Of a stretch of DNA of 64,000 nucleotides, positions 1 through 8,134 are shown piece after piece; the first letter of the stretch is position 1, and each line of letters begins with the position of its first letter. The notes beneath the pieces were generated by a model. It did no database searches. It saw only the letters and a program-made list of their open reading frames with translations, and was not told the origin of the DNA. Source of the stretch: FEN-1219 sp963817615 (lineage in GTDB: Bacteria > Pseudomonadota > Gammaproteobacteria > Steroidobacterales > Rariloculaceae); assembly GCA_963817615.1 (NCBI GenBank), contig CAWFPH010000002.1, positions 1,984,001 through 2,048,000 of the forward strand, read 5' to 3'. Made by a program: the position numbers and the translations under genes.

Positions 1-756
1 CGCCTCCGCGAGCAGCATGCGTGCGCGGTAGTCGCGGTCGATCGTCGCGCGAAACTGCTTCACCACCGCGTGCGTCTCGGGCAGGTTCTCGTTGCTCGTG
101 CCCTCGCGCACGCACAGATACGGAATGGCATCGAGCCGCAGGCCGTCCACGCCCATGTCGAGCCAGTGCTTCATCACGCTGATCACGGCCTTCACGACGG
201 CCGGATTGTTGTGATTCAAATCGGGCTGATGCGAGAAGAAGCGGTGCCAGTAGTATTGCCGCGCGACCGGGTCCCAAGCCCAGTTCGATTCCTCGGTGTC
301 GCTGAAGATGATCCGCGTGCCCTTGAACCGTTGATCGGTGTCGCTCCAGACGTAGTAGTTGCGTTTCGCCGAGCCCGCCGGCGCCTCGCGCGCGGCTTGA
401 AACCACGGGTGCTGATCGGAGGTGTGGTTCACGACGAGCTCGGTGATCACCTTCAGCCCGCGCCGGTGCGCCTCGCGCACGAACGTGCGGAAGTCGCGCT
501 GCGTGCCGTAGACGGGGTTGATGCCGCGATAGTCCGCGATGTCGTAGCCGTCGTCCCGCAGCGGCGAAGGGTAGAAGGGGAGGAGCCAAATCGCGTTCAC
601 GCCGAGCCGCTCGATGTAGTCGAGCTTCGCCGTGAGCCCGCGGAAATCTCCGATGCCGTCGTCGTTGCTGTCGAAGAACGATCGCACATGGAGCTGATAG
701 ATGACCGCGTCCTTGTACCAGAGCGGGTCGCCGTTCGAGTTGTCTTTGAGCGCCAT
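1..756 (-). CDS. treS: Trehalose synthase (maltose alpha-D-glucosyltransferase), partial
   Basis: Converts maltose and trehalose into each other in the cytoplasm, feeding or draining the GlgE pathway. Translation from the ATG at 754-756 gives 252 codons that run off the left edge, so the catalytic C-terminal half is missing. The visible part is a GH13 barrel start: WYKDAVIYQLHVRSFFDSN, then GIGDFRGLTAKLDYIERLGV, NAIWLLPFYPSPLRDDGYDI, LVVNHTSDQHPWFQ and GLRLDAIPYL, which carries the nucleophile Asp. This order and wording is typical of TreS rather than of amylases. It lies 11 nt after the glgE stop in the same operon. No good Shine-Dalgarno is visible, which suggests translational coupling. 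Whether a maltokinase domain is fused at the C-terminus cannot be seen. Confidence 0.93.
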   Translation of the reverse strand, partial: MALKDNSNGDPLWYKDAVIYQLHVRSFFDSNDDGIGDFRGLTAKLDYIERLGVNAIWLLPFYPSPLRDDGYDIADYRGINPVYGTQRDFRTFVREAHRRGLKVITELVVNHTSDQHPWFQAAREAPAGSAKRNYYVWSDTDQRFKGTRIIFSDTEESNWAWDPVARQYYWHRFFSHQPDLNHNNPAVVKAVISVMKHWLDMGVDGLRLDAIPYLCVREGTSNENLPETHAVVKQFRATIDRDYRARMLLAEA

Positions 757-767
757 GCTGCCGGCAG

Positions 768-2750
768 TCAAACGAAGTAGTCGAAGTCGCGCTCGGTGGC
801 GATGTGCCGGCGCAGCCTGAACACGTGTGCGGGCGAGCGTCCGGGGTCCAGTCCCACGAAGTTGCGCCGGCCGTTCCAGAGATAGCGCGCGCCGGTCAAG
901 AGATCGTGCGCCTGATAGGCGCGGTCCGCGCTCATGCGCCACTCGTCCAGCGGCACGGTTACGAAGCCGTTCTGGGCGTGATACGGATCCAGGTTCACGA
1001 CGACGAGCACGATGTTGTCGAGATTCGCGGTGTGCTTGGAGTAGCACACAAGCTGCTCATTGTCGATCTCGCGGAATTCGAGCGTGTCGTCGGACTGCAG
1101 CGCCGGATTGTCGCGACGGATCGCGTTCAGCAGCGCGAGGAAGTCACGGAGGCTGTCGTCTCGCGCGACGTTCCAGCGGCGCACCTGGTACTTCTCGGAG
1201 TCCAGATACTCCTCCGTGCCGGGATCGCGCGGCTCGGCCTCGAGCAGCTCGAACGCGGGGCCGTAGATGCCGTAGCTCGCACCGAGCGTCGCGGCCAGCA
1301 CCGCGCGGCACATGAACGCCGGCCGCCCGCCGAATTGCAAGTACTCGTGCAGGATATCGGGCGTGTTCGGCCAGAGATTCGGCCGGAAGTAGTCGCGCCG
1401 GCGCTTCAGATCGGTGAAGTACTCGGTGATCTCGCGCTTCGTGTTGCGCCACGTGAAATACGTATACGACTGGCTGAAGCCGAGCTTCGCGAGCCGGTAC
1501 ATCACGGCCGGCCGGCTGAACGCCTCGGCGAGAAATATCGTCTCCGGATGACGGCTCTTCACGTCGGCGATCAGCCATTCCCAGAACGGAAACGGTTTCG
1601 TATGGGGATTGTCGACGCGGAACACGCGCACGCCCTCGCCGACCCAATGCACGACGACGTCGCGCAGCTCCTGCCACAGCGCGCGCCAGTCGTCGGTCGT
1701 AAAGTCGAACGGCACGATGTCCTCGTACTTCTTCGGCGGATTTTCCGCGTATTGGACGCTGCCGTCGCGCCGCTTCTTGAACCATTGCGGGTGCTCGCGC
1801 ACGTACGGGTGATCCGGCGAGCACTGGAAGGCAATGTCGAGCGCGAGCTCGAGCCCGAGCCGATCGGCGGCCGCGCGGAAGTCGCGGAAGTCGGCGAGCG
1901 TGCCGAGCCCCGGGTTCACGCTCTTGTGGCCGCCCGCCTCGGCGCCGATCGCCCACGGCGAGCCGGGGTCGTCGGCCGTCGCGACCAGCACGTTGTTAGG
2001 CCCCTTGCGCTTGGTCGCGCCGATCGGATGAATCGGCGGCAGATACACGATGTCGAAACCCATCGCGGCGACGTATGCGAGACGTGACTTCGCGGTCGCG
2101 AACGTGCCGTGCGGCTCATCGGCCGTGGTCGCGGAGCGCGGGAAGAACTCGTACCACGCCGAGAAGCGTGCGCGGGGCCGCTCGACCACGATCTCGAGCG
2201 TGCGCGCGAAGCGGGTCTCGAGCGAGCGATCGGGATGGCGCGTCAGCAGCGCCTCGAGCTCGTTCGATAGAGCGAGCACGCGACGCACGTCGAGCGGCGT
2301 GGCGGCCTCGAGCGCGGCCGCGTGCTCGGCGAGCGCCGTCCGGTCGGCTCCGCTCGCGCGCGCGGCGGCCTCGCGCACGAGCGCCGCGCCGTCCTCCAAC
2401 GCGAGCGCGACTTCGGCCGGCGCACTGCGCCGTGCGAACGCGTGCCGCCAGGTCAGGAACGAGTCGACCCACGCCGTGACCGTGTAGCGATGCACGCCGA
2501 GCGCGCTCACCGCGAACGACGCGCGGTAGAGATCGTTGCCGACCGGCTGCATCGGCAGCTGCGCGAGCTCGCCGCCGGCCGGCCCGTGCAGCAGCATGCA
2601 GGCGAGCTGCTCGTGACCCTCGACGATCGCCTCGGCCTCGACGACGACGATCTCCCCGAGCACACGCTTCGCCGCACACGCACCGTGGTCGACGGCGGGC
2701 CGCACGCGCTCGATCAGCACGCGACGGCGGCCGTCCTCGGGAAGCTTCAT
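768..2750 (-). CDS. glgE: Alpha-1,4-glucan:maltose-1-phosphate maltosyltransferase
   Basis: Transfers maltose from maltose-1-phosphate to the non-reducing end of an alpha-1,4-glucan, the extending step of the GlgE pathway. The 660-residue length is normal for the family. An N-terminal DUF3416-like beta domain (about 1-110) is followed by an all-alpha stretch and a GH13 barrel: ARFSAWYEFFPRS near the barrel start, GFDIVYLPPIHPIG, GVRVFRVDNPHTKPFPFWEW with the nucleophile Asp, and IFLAEAFSRPAVMYRLAKLG with the general acid Glu. These PHTKP and AEAFSRP signatures are specific to GlgE. The ATG at 2748-2750 overlaps the glgB stop by four bases (ATGA), so the two are translationally coupled; treS follows 11 nt downstream. 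Confidence 0.96.
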   Translation of the reverse strand: MKLPEDGRRRVLIERVRPAVDHGACAAKRVLGEIVVVEAEAIVEGHEQLACMLLHGPAGGELAQLPMQPVGNDLYRASFAVSALGVHRYTVTAWVDSFLTWRHAFARRSAPAEVALALEDGAALVREAAARASGADRTALAEHAAALEAATPLDVRRVLALSNELEALLTRHPDRSLETRFARTLEIVVERPRARFSAWYEFFPRSATTADEPHGTFATAKSRLAYVAAMGFDIVYLPPIHPIGATKRKGPNNVLVATADDPGSPWAIGAEAGGHKSVNPGLGTLADFRDFRAAADRLGLELALDIAFQCSPDHPYVREHPQWFKKRRDGSVQYAENPPKKYEDIVPFDFTTDDWRALWQELRDVVVHWVGEGVRVFRVDNPHTKPFPFWEWLIADVKSRHPETIFLAEAFSRPAVMYRLAKLGFSQSYTYFTWRNTKREITEYFTDLKRRRDYFRPNLWPNTPDILHEYLQFGGRPAFMCRAVLAATLGASYGIYGPAFELLEAEPRDPGTEEYLDSEKYQVRRWNVARDDSLRDFLALLNAIRRDNPALQSDDTLEFREIDNEQLVCYSKHTANLDNIVLVVVNLDPYHAQNGFVTVPLDEWRMSADRAYQAHDLLTGARYLWNGRRNFVGLDPGRSPAHVFRLRRHIATERDFDYFV

Positions 2751-4636
2751 GCGCCGTCCTCGTCGACGCTGCCGAGCAGCATCACCGAGAGCGGCGGCAA
2801 GGTCAGCGAAAGCGTGTGGTAGCGGCCGTGCGTCGCGGTCGGCGCTGCATGCACGCCGCCGAGATTACCTTGGCCGCTGCCGCCGTAAAGCGTCGCGTCG
2901 CTGTTCAAGAGCTCACGCCAATAACCGCCGCGGGGTGCGCCGATCTGGTAGTTCGCATGCGGCACCGGCGTCAGATTCGCGACCGCAAGCACGAGGCGCC
3001 GGCCGCTCGCGTCGCGTCTGACGAACGCGATCACGCTGTGGTCGGCGTCGTTGCAGTCGATCCATTCGAAGCCGTGCGGCACGAAATCTCGCTGCCAGAG
3101 CGCCGGCTCGGAGCGATACAGCGCGTTCAAGTCCTTGAGCCAGCGGCGCACGCCCGCATTCGAAGGCGCCTCGGCGCCGCGCCAATCGAGCTCCGCCTCA
3201 TGATTCCATTCGCTCCAGACGCCGAGCTCGGCGCCCATGAACAAGAGCTTCTTGCCCGGGTGCGCGAACATGTAGCCGTAGAGCGCGCGCAGGTTCGCGA
3301 ACCGCTGCCAGTCGTCGCCCGGCATCTTGCCGAGCAACGAACGCTTGCCGTAGACGACCTCGTCGTGCGACAGCGGCAGCACGAAGTTCTCGGCGAACGC
3401 GTACCAGAGGCTGAACGTGATGTCGCGGTGGTGATACTTGCGGAACAACGGGTCCGTCGAAAAATACCGCAGCGTGTCGTGCATCCAACCCATGTTCCAC
3501 TTCATGCCGAAGCCCAAGCCGCCGAGCTCTACGGGTCGCGACACCATGGGCCAAGCGGTCGACTCCTCTGCGAAGGTCTGCGTATCGGGATGGCGGCGAT
3601 ACGCCGTGGTGTTGAGCTCGCGCAGGAACGCGATCGCGGCCGTGTTTTCGCGGCCGCCGTGCTCGTTCGGCAGCCACTCGCCATCCTTGCGAGCGTAGTC
3701 GAGATAGAGCATCGAGGCGACCGCGTCCACGCGCAGCCCGTCGGCGTGGTACTCGCCGAGCCAGAACATCGCGCTCGACAAGAGGAACGCCTTGACCTCG
3801 GGCCGCGCGTAGTCGAACACGTAGCTGTGCCACTCGGGCTGATAGCCGCGCCGCCGGTCCGCATGCTCGTAGAGGTGCGTGCCGTCGAAGTAGTTGAGCC
3901 CGTGGAGGTCGTCCGGGAAATGCGACGGCACCCAGTCGAAGATCACGCCGATGCCGGCCTGGTGCAGACGGTCGACGAGGTATTTGAGATCTTGCGGGGT
4001 GCCGTAGCGCGCGCTCGGCGCGAAGTAGCCGATCGTCTGGTAGCCCCACGACCCGTAGAAAGGGTGCTCCATGAGCGGCAGGAACTCCACGTGCGTGAAG
4101 CCCATGTCGCACACGTGCTCGATCAGCGGCTCGGCGAGATCCCTGAAGCCGAGCCAGCGGCCGTCGCGCCGCCGCCACGAGCCGACGTGCAGCTCGTAGA
4201 TCGACCAAGGCGCGTCGAGCGCGTTGGCGCGCGTGCGACGCCGCAGCCATTCGGCGTCTTGCCACTCGTAGTCGAGCGACCAGACGCGCGAGGCGGTGCC
4301 GGGCGGCTCTTCCCAATAGAACGCGAACGGGTCGCCCTTGTCCGCACGATAACCCGCATGCTGCGATTCGACGTGATACTTGTAGCGCGCGCCGCGTGCG
4401 GCCTCGGCTGTCCCCTCGAAGATGCCGGAGTCATCGGTGCGCCGCGTCAGCGGAGTTGCGCCGGCCCGCCACCCATTCCATTCGCCGACGACCGAGACTC
4501 GCTCGGCGTTCGGCGCCCAGACCGCGAACCGCACGCCGCCCGAGCCGTCCGGGTGCGCGCCGAGCACTCGATAGAGCTCGCAATGCGCACCGTCTCGAAA
4601 CTGCTCGAGGTCCTCGGCCGTCAGCAAACTCGACAT
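2747..4636 (-). CDS. glgB: 1,4-alpha-glucan branching enzyme
   Basis: Introduces alpha-1,6 branches into the alpha-glucan that GlgE extends. The chosen protein is 629 residues: an N-terminal CBM48 (about 25-115, with FAVWAPNAERVSVVGEWNGW), a GH13 barrel with GYFAPSARYGTPQDLKYLVD, GIGVIFDWVPSHFP, GLRVDAVASMLYLDYARKDG (nucleophile Asp) and FAEESTAWPMVSRP (acid Glu), and an all-beta C-terminal domain. The ATG at 4634-4636 begins MSSLLTAEDLEQF and has GGAGG 16 nt upstream. An in-frame GTG at 4664-4666 is an alternative, but it would sit only about 11 nt from the transcription start predicted from the sigma-54 element, so the ATG is preferred. First gene of glgB-glgE-treS. Confidence 0.95.
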   Translation of the reverse strand: MSSLLTAEDLEQFRDGAHCELYRVLGAHPDGSGGVRFAVWAPNAERVSVVGEWNGWRAGATPLTRRTDDSGIFEGTAEAARGARYKYHVESQHAGYRADKGDPFAFYWEEPPGTASRVWSLDYEWQDAEWLRRRTRANALDAPWSIYELHVGSWRRRDGRWLGFRDLAEPLIEHVCDMGFTHVEFLPLMEHPFYGSWGYQTIGYFAPSARYGTPQDLKYLVDRLHQAGIGVIFDWVPSHFPDDLHGLNYFDGTHLYEHADRRRGYQPEWHSYVFDYARPEVKAFLLSSAMFWLGEYHADGLRVDAVASMLYLDYARKDGEWLPNEHGGRENTAAIAFLRELNTTAYRRHPDTQTFAEESTAWPMVSRPVELGGLGFGMKWNMGWMHDTLRYFSTDPLFRKYHHRDITFSLWYAFAENFVLPLSHDEVVYGKRSLLGKMPGDDWQRFANLRALYGYMFAHPGKKLLFMGAELGVWSEWNHEAELDWRGAEAPSNAGVRRWLKDLNALYRSEPALWQRDFVPHGFEWIDCNDADHSVIAFVRRDASGRRLVLAVANLTPVPHANYQIGAPRGGYWRELLNSDATLYGGSGQGNLGGVHAAPTATHGRYHTLSLTLPPLSVMLLGSVDEDGA

Positions 4637-4688
4637 CGCGCTCTGAATCCTGCCTCCATCCGTCACCGACGGGCGCGCAGGACAACGA

Positions 4689-4703
4689 GCAAGTTCCGTG
4701 CCG
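4689..4703 (-). promoter_or_regulatory. Sigma-54 (RpoN)-type promoter of the glgB-glgE-treS operon
   Basis: On the minus strand the sequence reads CGGCACGGAACTTGC followed by T. This matches the -24/-12 consensus TGGCAC-N5-TTGC at all but the first base, with GG and GC exactly 12 bp apart. The predicted start near 4677 gives a leader of about 40 nt to the glgB ATG. It lies in the 240-bp gap between glgB and cydX. Seen directly; function is inferred, and no upstream enhancer site was identified. Confidence 0.5.
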
Positions 4704-4905
4704 CAGGAGCGCCGGCGCGCGTTATCGCTGCGAGAACAACCGCGCGAGCCGAACGTCCGGGGCGTGCGCCGCAGCGACGATCGGCTCTACGGGGCCGGTA
4801 TTTCCAAGAATTGTACGAGCCGAGTGCGCGAAAATACAGCCGAGACGACGGCAGATCGGCTCTTGCCGGAGTCGGGCCCGTCGAGGACCGTCCGGCTGCA
4901 GCGGG

Positions 4906-5013
4906 TCAGCGCCCGCGCTCGACGTCGGCTGCGCGCAGCTCGTACCACATCGCGTTCAAGATGCCGAACGCGAGCGCGAGCCCCAGCCCCAAAATCCATG
5001 CGAAGTACCACAT
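4906..5013 (-). CDS. cydX: Cytochrome bd oxidase small subunit CydX
   Basis: A 35-residue single-span membrane protein that stabilises the CydAB haem centres. It starts MWYFAWILGLGLALAFGILN and continues AMWYELRAADVERGR. The MWYFxWxLG start followed by NAMWYE is the CydX signature. It begins 15 nt after the cydB stop with a GGGAGA ribosome-binding site, so it is the last gene of cydP-cydA-cydB-cydX. It is too short for most automatic gene calls. Confidence 0.95.
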   Translation of the reverse strand: MWYFAWILGLGLALAFGILNAMWYELRAADVERGR

Positions 5014-5028
5014 CGATGTATCTCCCGA

Positions 5029-6162
5029 TCAGTAGGGTCCGATCTGCCGCCGCACGTGCTCGAGCGTGATCGTGCCGCGCAACACTCGGAACACCCAGGC
5101 GGTGTAGATCACGACGATCGGCAGGAACACGAGCACGCAGAGCAGCATGATGTTGAGCGTGAGCCGGCTGCTCGAGGCGTCCCACACCGTCAGGCTCGCG
5201 TTCGGCTGCGTCGACGACGGTAGCAGGAACGGAAACAGCGCGATGCCGGCCGTCAGAATCACCGCGCTCGATGCAACCGCGCTCGCGACGAACGCGAGCC
5301 CCGCGCGCGCGAACCTGAGCAGCGCGAGCGCGGCGAGCGTCCCGCCGTACGCCGCGAGCGGCGCGAGCCAGAGCGCCGGCTGAGCGCGGTAGCCCGCGAG
5401 CCACGCGCCGGCGGCCACCTCGACCGACTTGCGCAGCGGATTCGACGGGCCGGCCCGGTCGAGCGCGCCGGCGATCGCGAGCCCCTTCAGCGTCGTGAGC
5501 CAGAGGCCGGCCGCCGTGAACGCGACGAGCAGCACAACGGCCGCGACGGCGCCCGCTCGACGCGCGCGTGCCGCGAGCGGCTCCTCGACCTTGAGCGCTG
5601 CGTACGCCGCGCCGTGCATCACGATCATCGCGAGGCTCGTCACGCCCGCGAGCAGCGCGAACGGGTGCAGCAAATTGAAGAAGCCGCCCGTATAGACGGG
5701 CCGCCCGAGCTCGTCGATGTGGAACGGCACGCCGAGAAACAGATTGCCGAACGCGACGCCGAACAGCAGCGCGGGGACGGCGCCCGATATGAACAGCGCC
5801 CAGTCCCATGCGTTGCGCCAGCGCGCCTGCTCGATCTTGTTGCGGAAGAAGAATCCGACGGGGCGCAGGATCAGCGCGAGCAGCACGAGCAGCATCGCGA
5901 AATACAGTCCCGAGAACGATGCCGCATAAAGCAGCGGCCAGGCCGCGAACACCGCACCGCCGGCCAAGATCAGCCACACCTGATTGCCGTCCCAGACCGG
6001 CTCGATCGATTCCAGCAGCGCCCGCCGCTCCACGTCGTTACGGCCGAGCCAACGGTAAAGCGCCGCGACGCCGAGATCGAAGCCGTCCGTCACCGCGAAG
6101 CCGATCAGCAGCGCGCCGAGCAGGAGCCACCAAATCGTGCGCACGGTTTCGTAGTCGAGCAT
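5029..6162 (-). CDS. cydB: Cytochrome bd ubiquinol oxidase subunit II
   Basis: Partner of CydA in the high-affinity, non-proton-pumping quinol oxidase of the inner membrane. The 377 residues are almost entirely hydrophobic helices. The N-terminal MLDYETVRTIWWLLLGALLI, the TDGFDLGVAALYRWLGR motif and IEPVWDGNQVWLILAGGAVF are the usual CydB landmarks, and length is normal. The ATG at 6160-6162 follows the cydA stop by 9 nt, and cydX follows 15 nt after the CydB stop. Confidence 0.97.
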   Translation of the reverse strand: MLDYETVRTIWWLLLGALLIGFAVTDGFDLGVAALYRWLGRNDVERRALLESIEPVWDGNQVWLILAGGAVFAAWPLLYAASFSGLYFAMLLVLLALILRPVGFFFRNKIEQARWRNAWDWALFISGAVPALLFGVAFGNLFLGVPFHIDELGRPVYTGGFFNLLHPFALLAGVTSLAMIVMHGAAYAALKVEEPLAARARRAGAVAAVVLLVAFTAAGLWLTTLKGLAIAGALDRAGPSNPLRKSVEVAAGAWLAGYRAQPALWLAPLAAYGGTLAALALLRFARAGLAFVASAVASSAVILTAGIALFPFLLPSSTQPNASLTVWDASSSRLTLNIMLLCVLVFLPIVVIYTAWVFRVLRGTITLEHVRRQIGPY

Positions 6163-6171
6163 CGCGTCTCC

Positions 6172-7749
6172 TCACTGCGTGGCGGCGGGTGCCCCGACCG
6201 CGGGATTCGGACCCTGTTGCGGCCAGTAGCCGAGGCCGTCGGGTCCCAATCGGATCATGCGCGCCATCAGAAAGCCGTCGACGACCGCAAGCGCGGTGTA
6301 GAGCACGACGAACCCCACGAGCGAGGTGGCGACGTTGCCGGCGGCCGTTACCGACACGCCGAGAAACGTGGGCAGCACGCCGTCGATGGCCCATGGCTGG
6401 CGGCCGTACTCCGCGACGACCCAACCGAGCTCGGCCGCGATCCAAGGCGTCGGCAGCAGGTAGAAGGCAGCCTTCAAGAACCAGCGATAGCGGTCGAGCC
6501 GCTGCACGGCCGACAACCAGAACGCGAAGCCGAACAGCGCGATGAAGCTGAAGCCGAGCAGCACCATCACCCGGAACGACCAGAACAGCACAGGCACGTC
6601 CGGGATCGTCGACAGCGCCGCGACCTCGATCTGCGCAGGCGTCGCGTCGACCGGCCGGTCGGTCTGCTTGAGCAGCAGCAGCCCATAGCCGAGGTCGGCT
6701 TTGTGTGCCTCGAACTGCTGCTTCGCGGCTGCATCGTCTGGGTTGCGGCGCAGCCGCTGCAGCGCCGCATGCGCCTGAATGCCGCTCGCGATTCGCTCGC
6801 GCGCCTTCGCGACGAGGTCGTCGATGCCGGCCACCTCCCCGTGCAGCGAGCGCGTGGCGATCAGGCCGAGCACCCACGGCACCTTGATCTCGGCGTGGGT
6901 CGTTTGCGCCGCGAGATCGGGAATGCCGAAGACGGTGAACCCGGCCGGCGCGGGCTCGGTTTTCCACATCGCCTCGATCGCCGCGATCTTCATCTTCTGG
7001 TTCTCGGTCGCCGTGTAGCCCGACTCGTCGCCGAGCACGACGACCGACAGCGCCGAGGCGAGCCCGAAGCTGGCGGCCACGGCCATCGAGCGCTTCGCGA
7101 GATCGGCGTTGCGGCCCCGCAGCAGATACCAGGCCGACACCGCAAGCACGAACACCGAGCCCGTCACATAGCCGGCGGCCACCGTATGCACGAACTTCGA
7201 TTGTGCGACCACGTTGAACAGCACGTCCGGGAACGACGTGAGCTCCATCCGCATCGTCTCGTAGTTGAAGTCGGCGCCGACCGGATGCTGCATCCACGCG
7301 TTCGCGATCAGGATCCACAGCGCCGAAAGGTTCGAGCCGAGCGCGACGAGCCCGGTCACGACCAGATGCCCCACCTTCGAGAGCCGGTCCCAGCCGAAGA
7401 AGAAGAGCCCGACGAAGGTCGCTTCGAGAAAAAACGCCATCAGGCCTTCGATCGCAAGCGGCGCGCCGAAGATGTCGCCGACGTAGTGCGAGTAATAGGC
7501 CCAGTTCGTGCCGAACTGGAACTCCATGGTGATGCCGGTCGCGACGCCCATCGCGAAGTTGATGCCGAAGAGCATTCCCCAGAACTTCGTCATTCGGCGC
7601 CAGATCTCGCGGCCCGTCATCACGTAAACGGCCTCCATGATCATGAGGATCATCGACAGGCCGAGCGTGAGCGGCACGAACAGGAAGTGATACAGGGCGG
7701 TCAGCGCGAATTGCAGCCGTGAAAGATCGACGAGCGTGATGTCGGTCAT
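6172..7749 (-). CDS. cydA: Cytochrome bd ubiquinol oxidase subunit I
   Basis: Carries haems b558, b595 and d and the quinol site; reduces oxygen to water without pumping protons. The start at ATG 7747-7749 (MTDITLVDLSRLQFALTAL) gives 525 residues, matching the long-Q-loop subtype of enterobacterial enzymes. The haem ligand His lies in LTALYHFLFVPLTLGLSM, and the Q-loop region contains KVPWVLGLIATRS followed by DLGYGLLLLKQT, as in the Escherichia coli enzyme. An open extension upstream to 8013 is Arg-rich shadow of cydP and is rejected. The start codon overlaps the cydP stop (ATGA). Confidence 0.97.
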   Translation of the reverse strand: MTDITLVDLSRLQFALTALYHFLFVPLTLGLSMILMIMEAVYVMTGREIWRRMTKFWGMLFGINFAMGVATGITMEFQFGTNWAYYSHYVGDIFGAPLAIEGLMAFFLEATFVGLFFFGWDRLSKVGHLVVTGLVALGSNLSALWILIANAWMQHPVGADFNYETMRMELTSFPDVLFNVVAQSKFVHTVAAGYVTGSVFVLAVSAWYLLRGRNADLAKRSMAVAASFGLASALSVVVLGDESGYTATENQKMKIAAIEAMWKTEPAPAGFTVFGIPDLAAQTTHAEIKVPWVLGLIATRSLHGEVAGIDDLVAKARERIASGIQAHAALQRLRRNPDDAAAKQQFEAHKADLGYGLLLLKQTDRPVDATPAQIEVAALSTIPDVPVLFWSFRVMVLLGFSFIALFGFAFWLSAVQRLDRYRWFLKAAFYLLPTPWIAAELGWVVAEYGRQPWAIDGVLPTFLGVSVTAAGNVATSLVGFVVLYTALAVVDGFLMARMIRLGPDGLGYWPQQGPNPAVGAPAATQ

Positions 7750-7976
7750 GGTGCTTCCCCGGAAGCGGACGGCGAAGAGGTCGGGTCGAGCTCGAGATGC
7801 CGCTCGACGAGCGGCGCGGAAACCGACGGCTGCTCGGCGCCGGAGAAGAACGCGAGCTTGAGGGCGGCCAGAGCGAGCAGCTTCAGTCCGAGCACGACGG
7901 CCAAGGCGCGCAGCAGCCCGCGTCGCCAATCGGCGTGACCGAGGAGGGTAACCTTGTACAGCGTCTCGCGTACCAT
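7746..7976 (-). CDS. cydP: Cytochrome bd accessory small membrane protein CydP
   Basis: A 76-residue protein with one membrane span (about residues 18-40, LLRALAVVLGLKLLALAALK) preceded by MVRETLYKVTLLGHADWRRG and followed by a polar tail. This start and its place directly before cydA match the CydP family found in many beta- and gammaproteobacterial bd operons; its exact role is not established. The ATG at 7974-7976 is preferred over a GTG at 7997 because the predicted transcript begins near 8012. Its stop overlaps the cydA start by four bases. Confidence 0.8.
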   Translation of the reverse strand: MVRETLYKVTLLGHADWRRGLLRALAVVLGLKLLALAALKLAFFSGAEQPSVSAPLVERHLELDPTSSPSASGEAP

Positions 7977-8018
7977 CAGCGGCTTCGCGGCCCGCACGCG
8001 CGCGAACCGTCACCGCGC

Positions 8019-8047
8019 ACGATAGACCCGTTGCGCGGCGCTGTCAT
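8019..8047 (-). promoter_or_regulatory. Sigma-70 promoter of the cydPABX operon
   Basis: Minus strand: -35 ATGACA (8042-8047), a 17-bp spacer, and -10 TATCGT (8019-8024). The -35 matches 5 of 6 consensus bases and the -10 four of 6. The predicted start near 8012 gives a 36-nt leader to cydP. No FNR or ArcA site was recognised beside it. Confidence 0.5.
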
Positions 8048-8134
8048 GAATCCCTACGGTTGGATGACGTTGCTCGCGCGCGCACGATCCGCTCGGCTGG
8101 CTGCGAGCGTTCGTCTCCTAGGCGCGGGCGGATC

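Noticed and set aside
5614..7722. Plus-strand 702-codon frame opposite cydA and cydB
   Set aside because: Antisense to two strongly supported membrane proteins; no motif and extreme His/Glu/Arg content.
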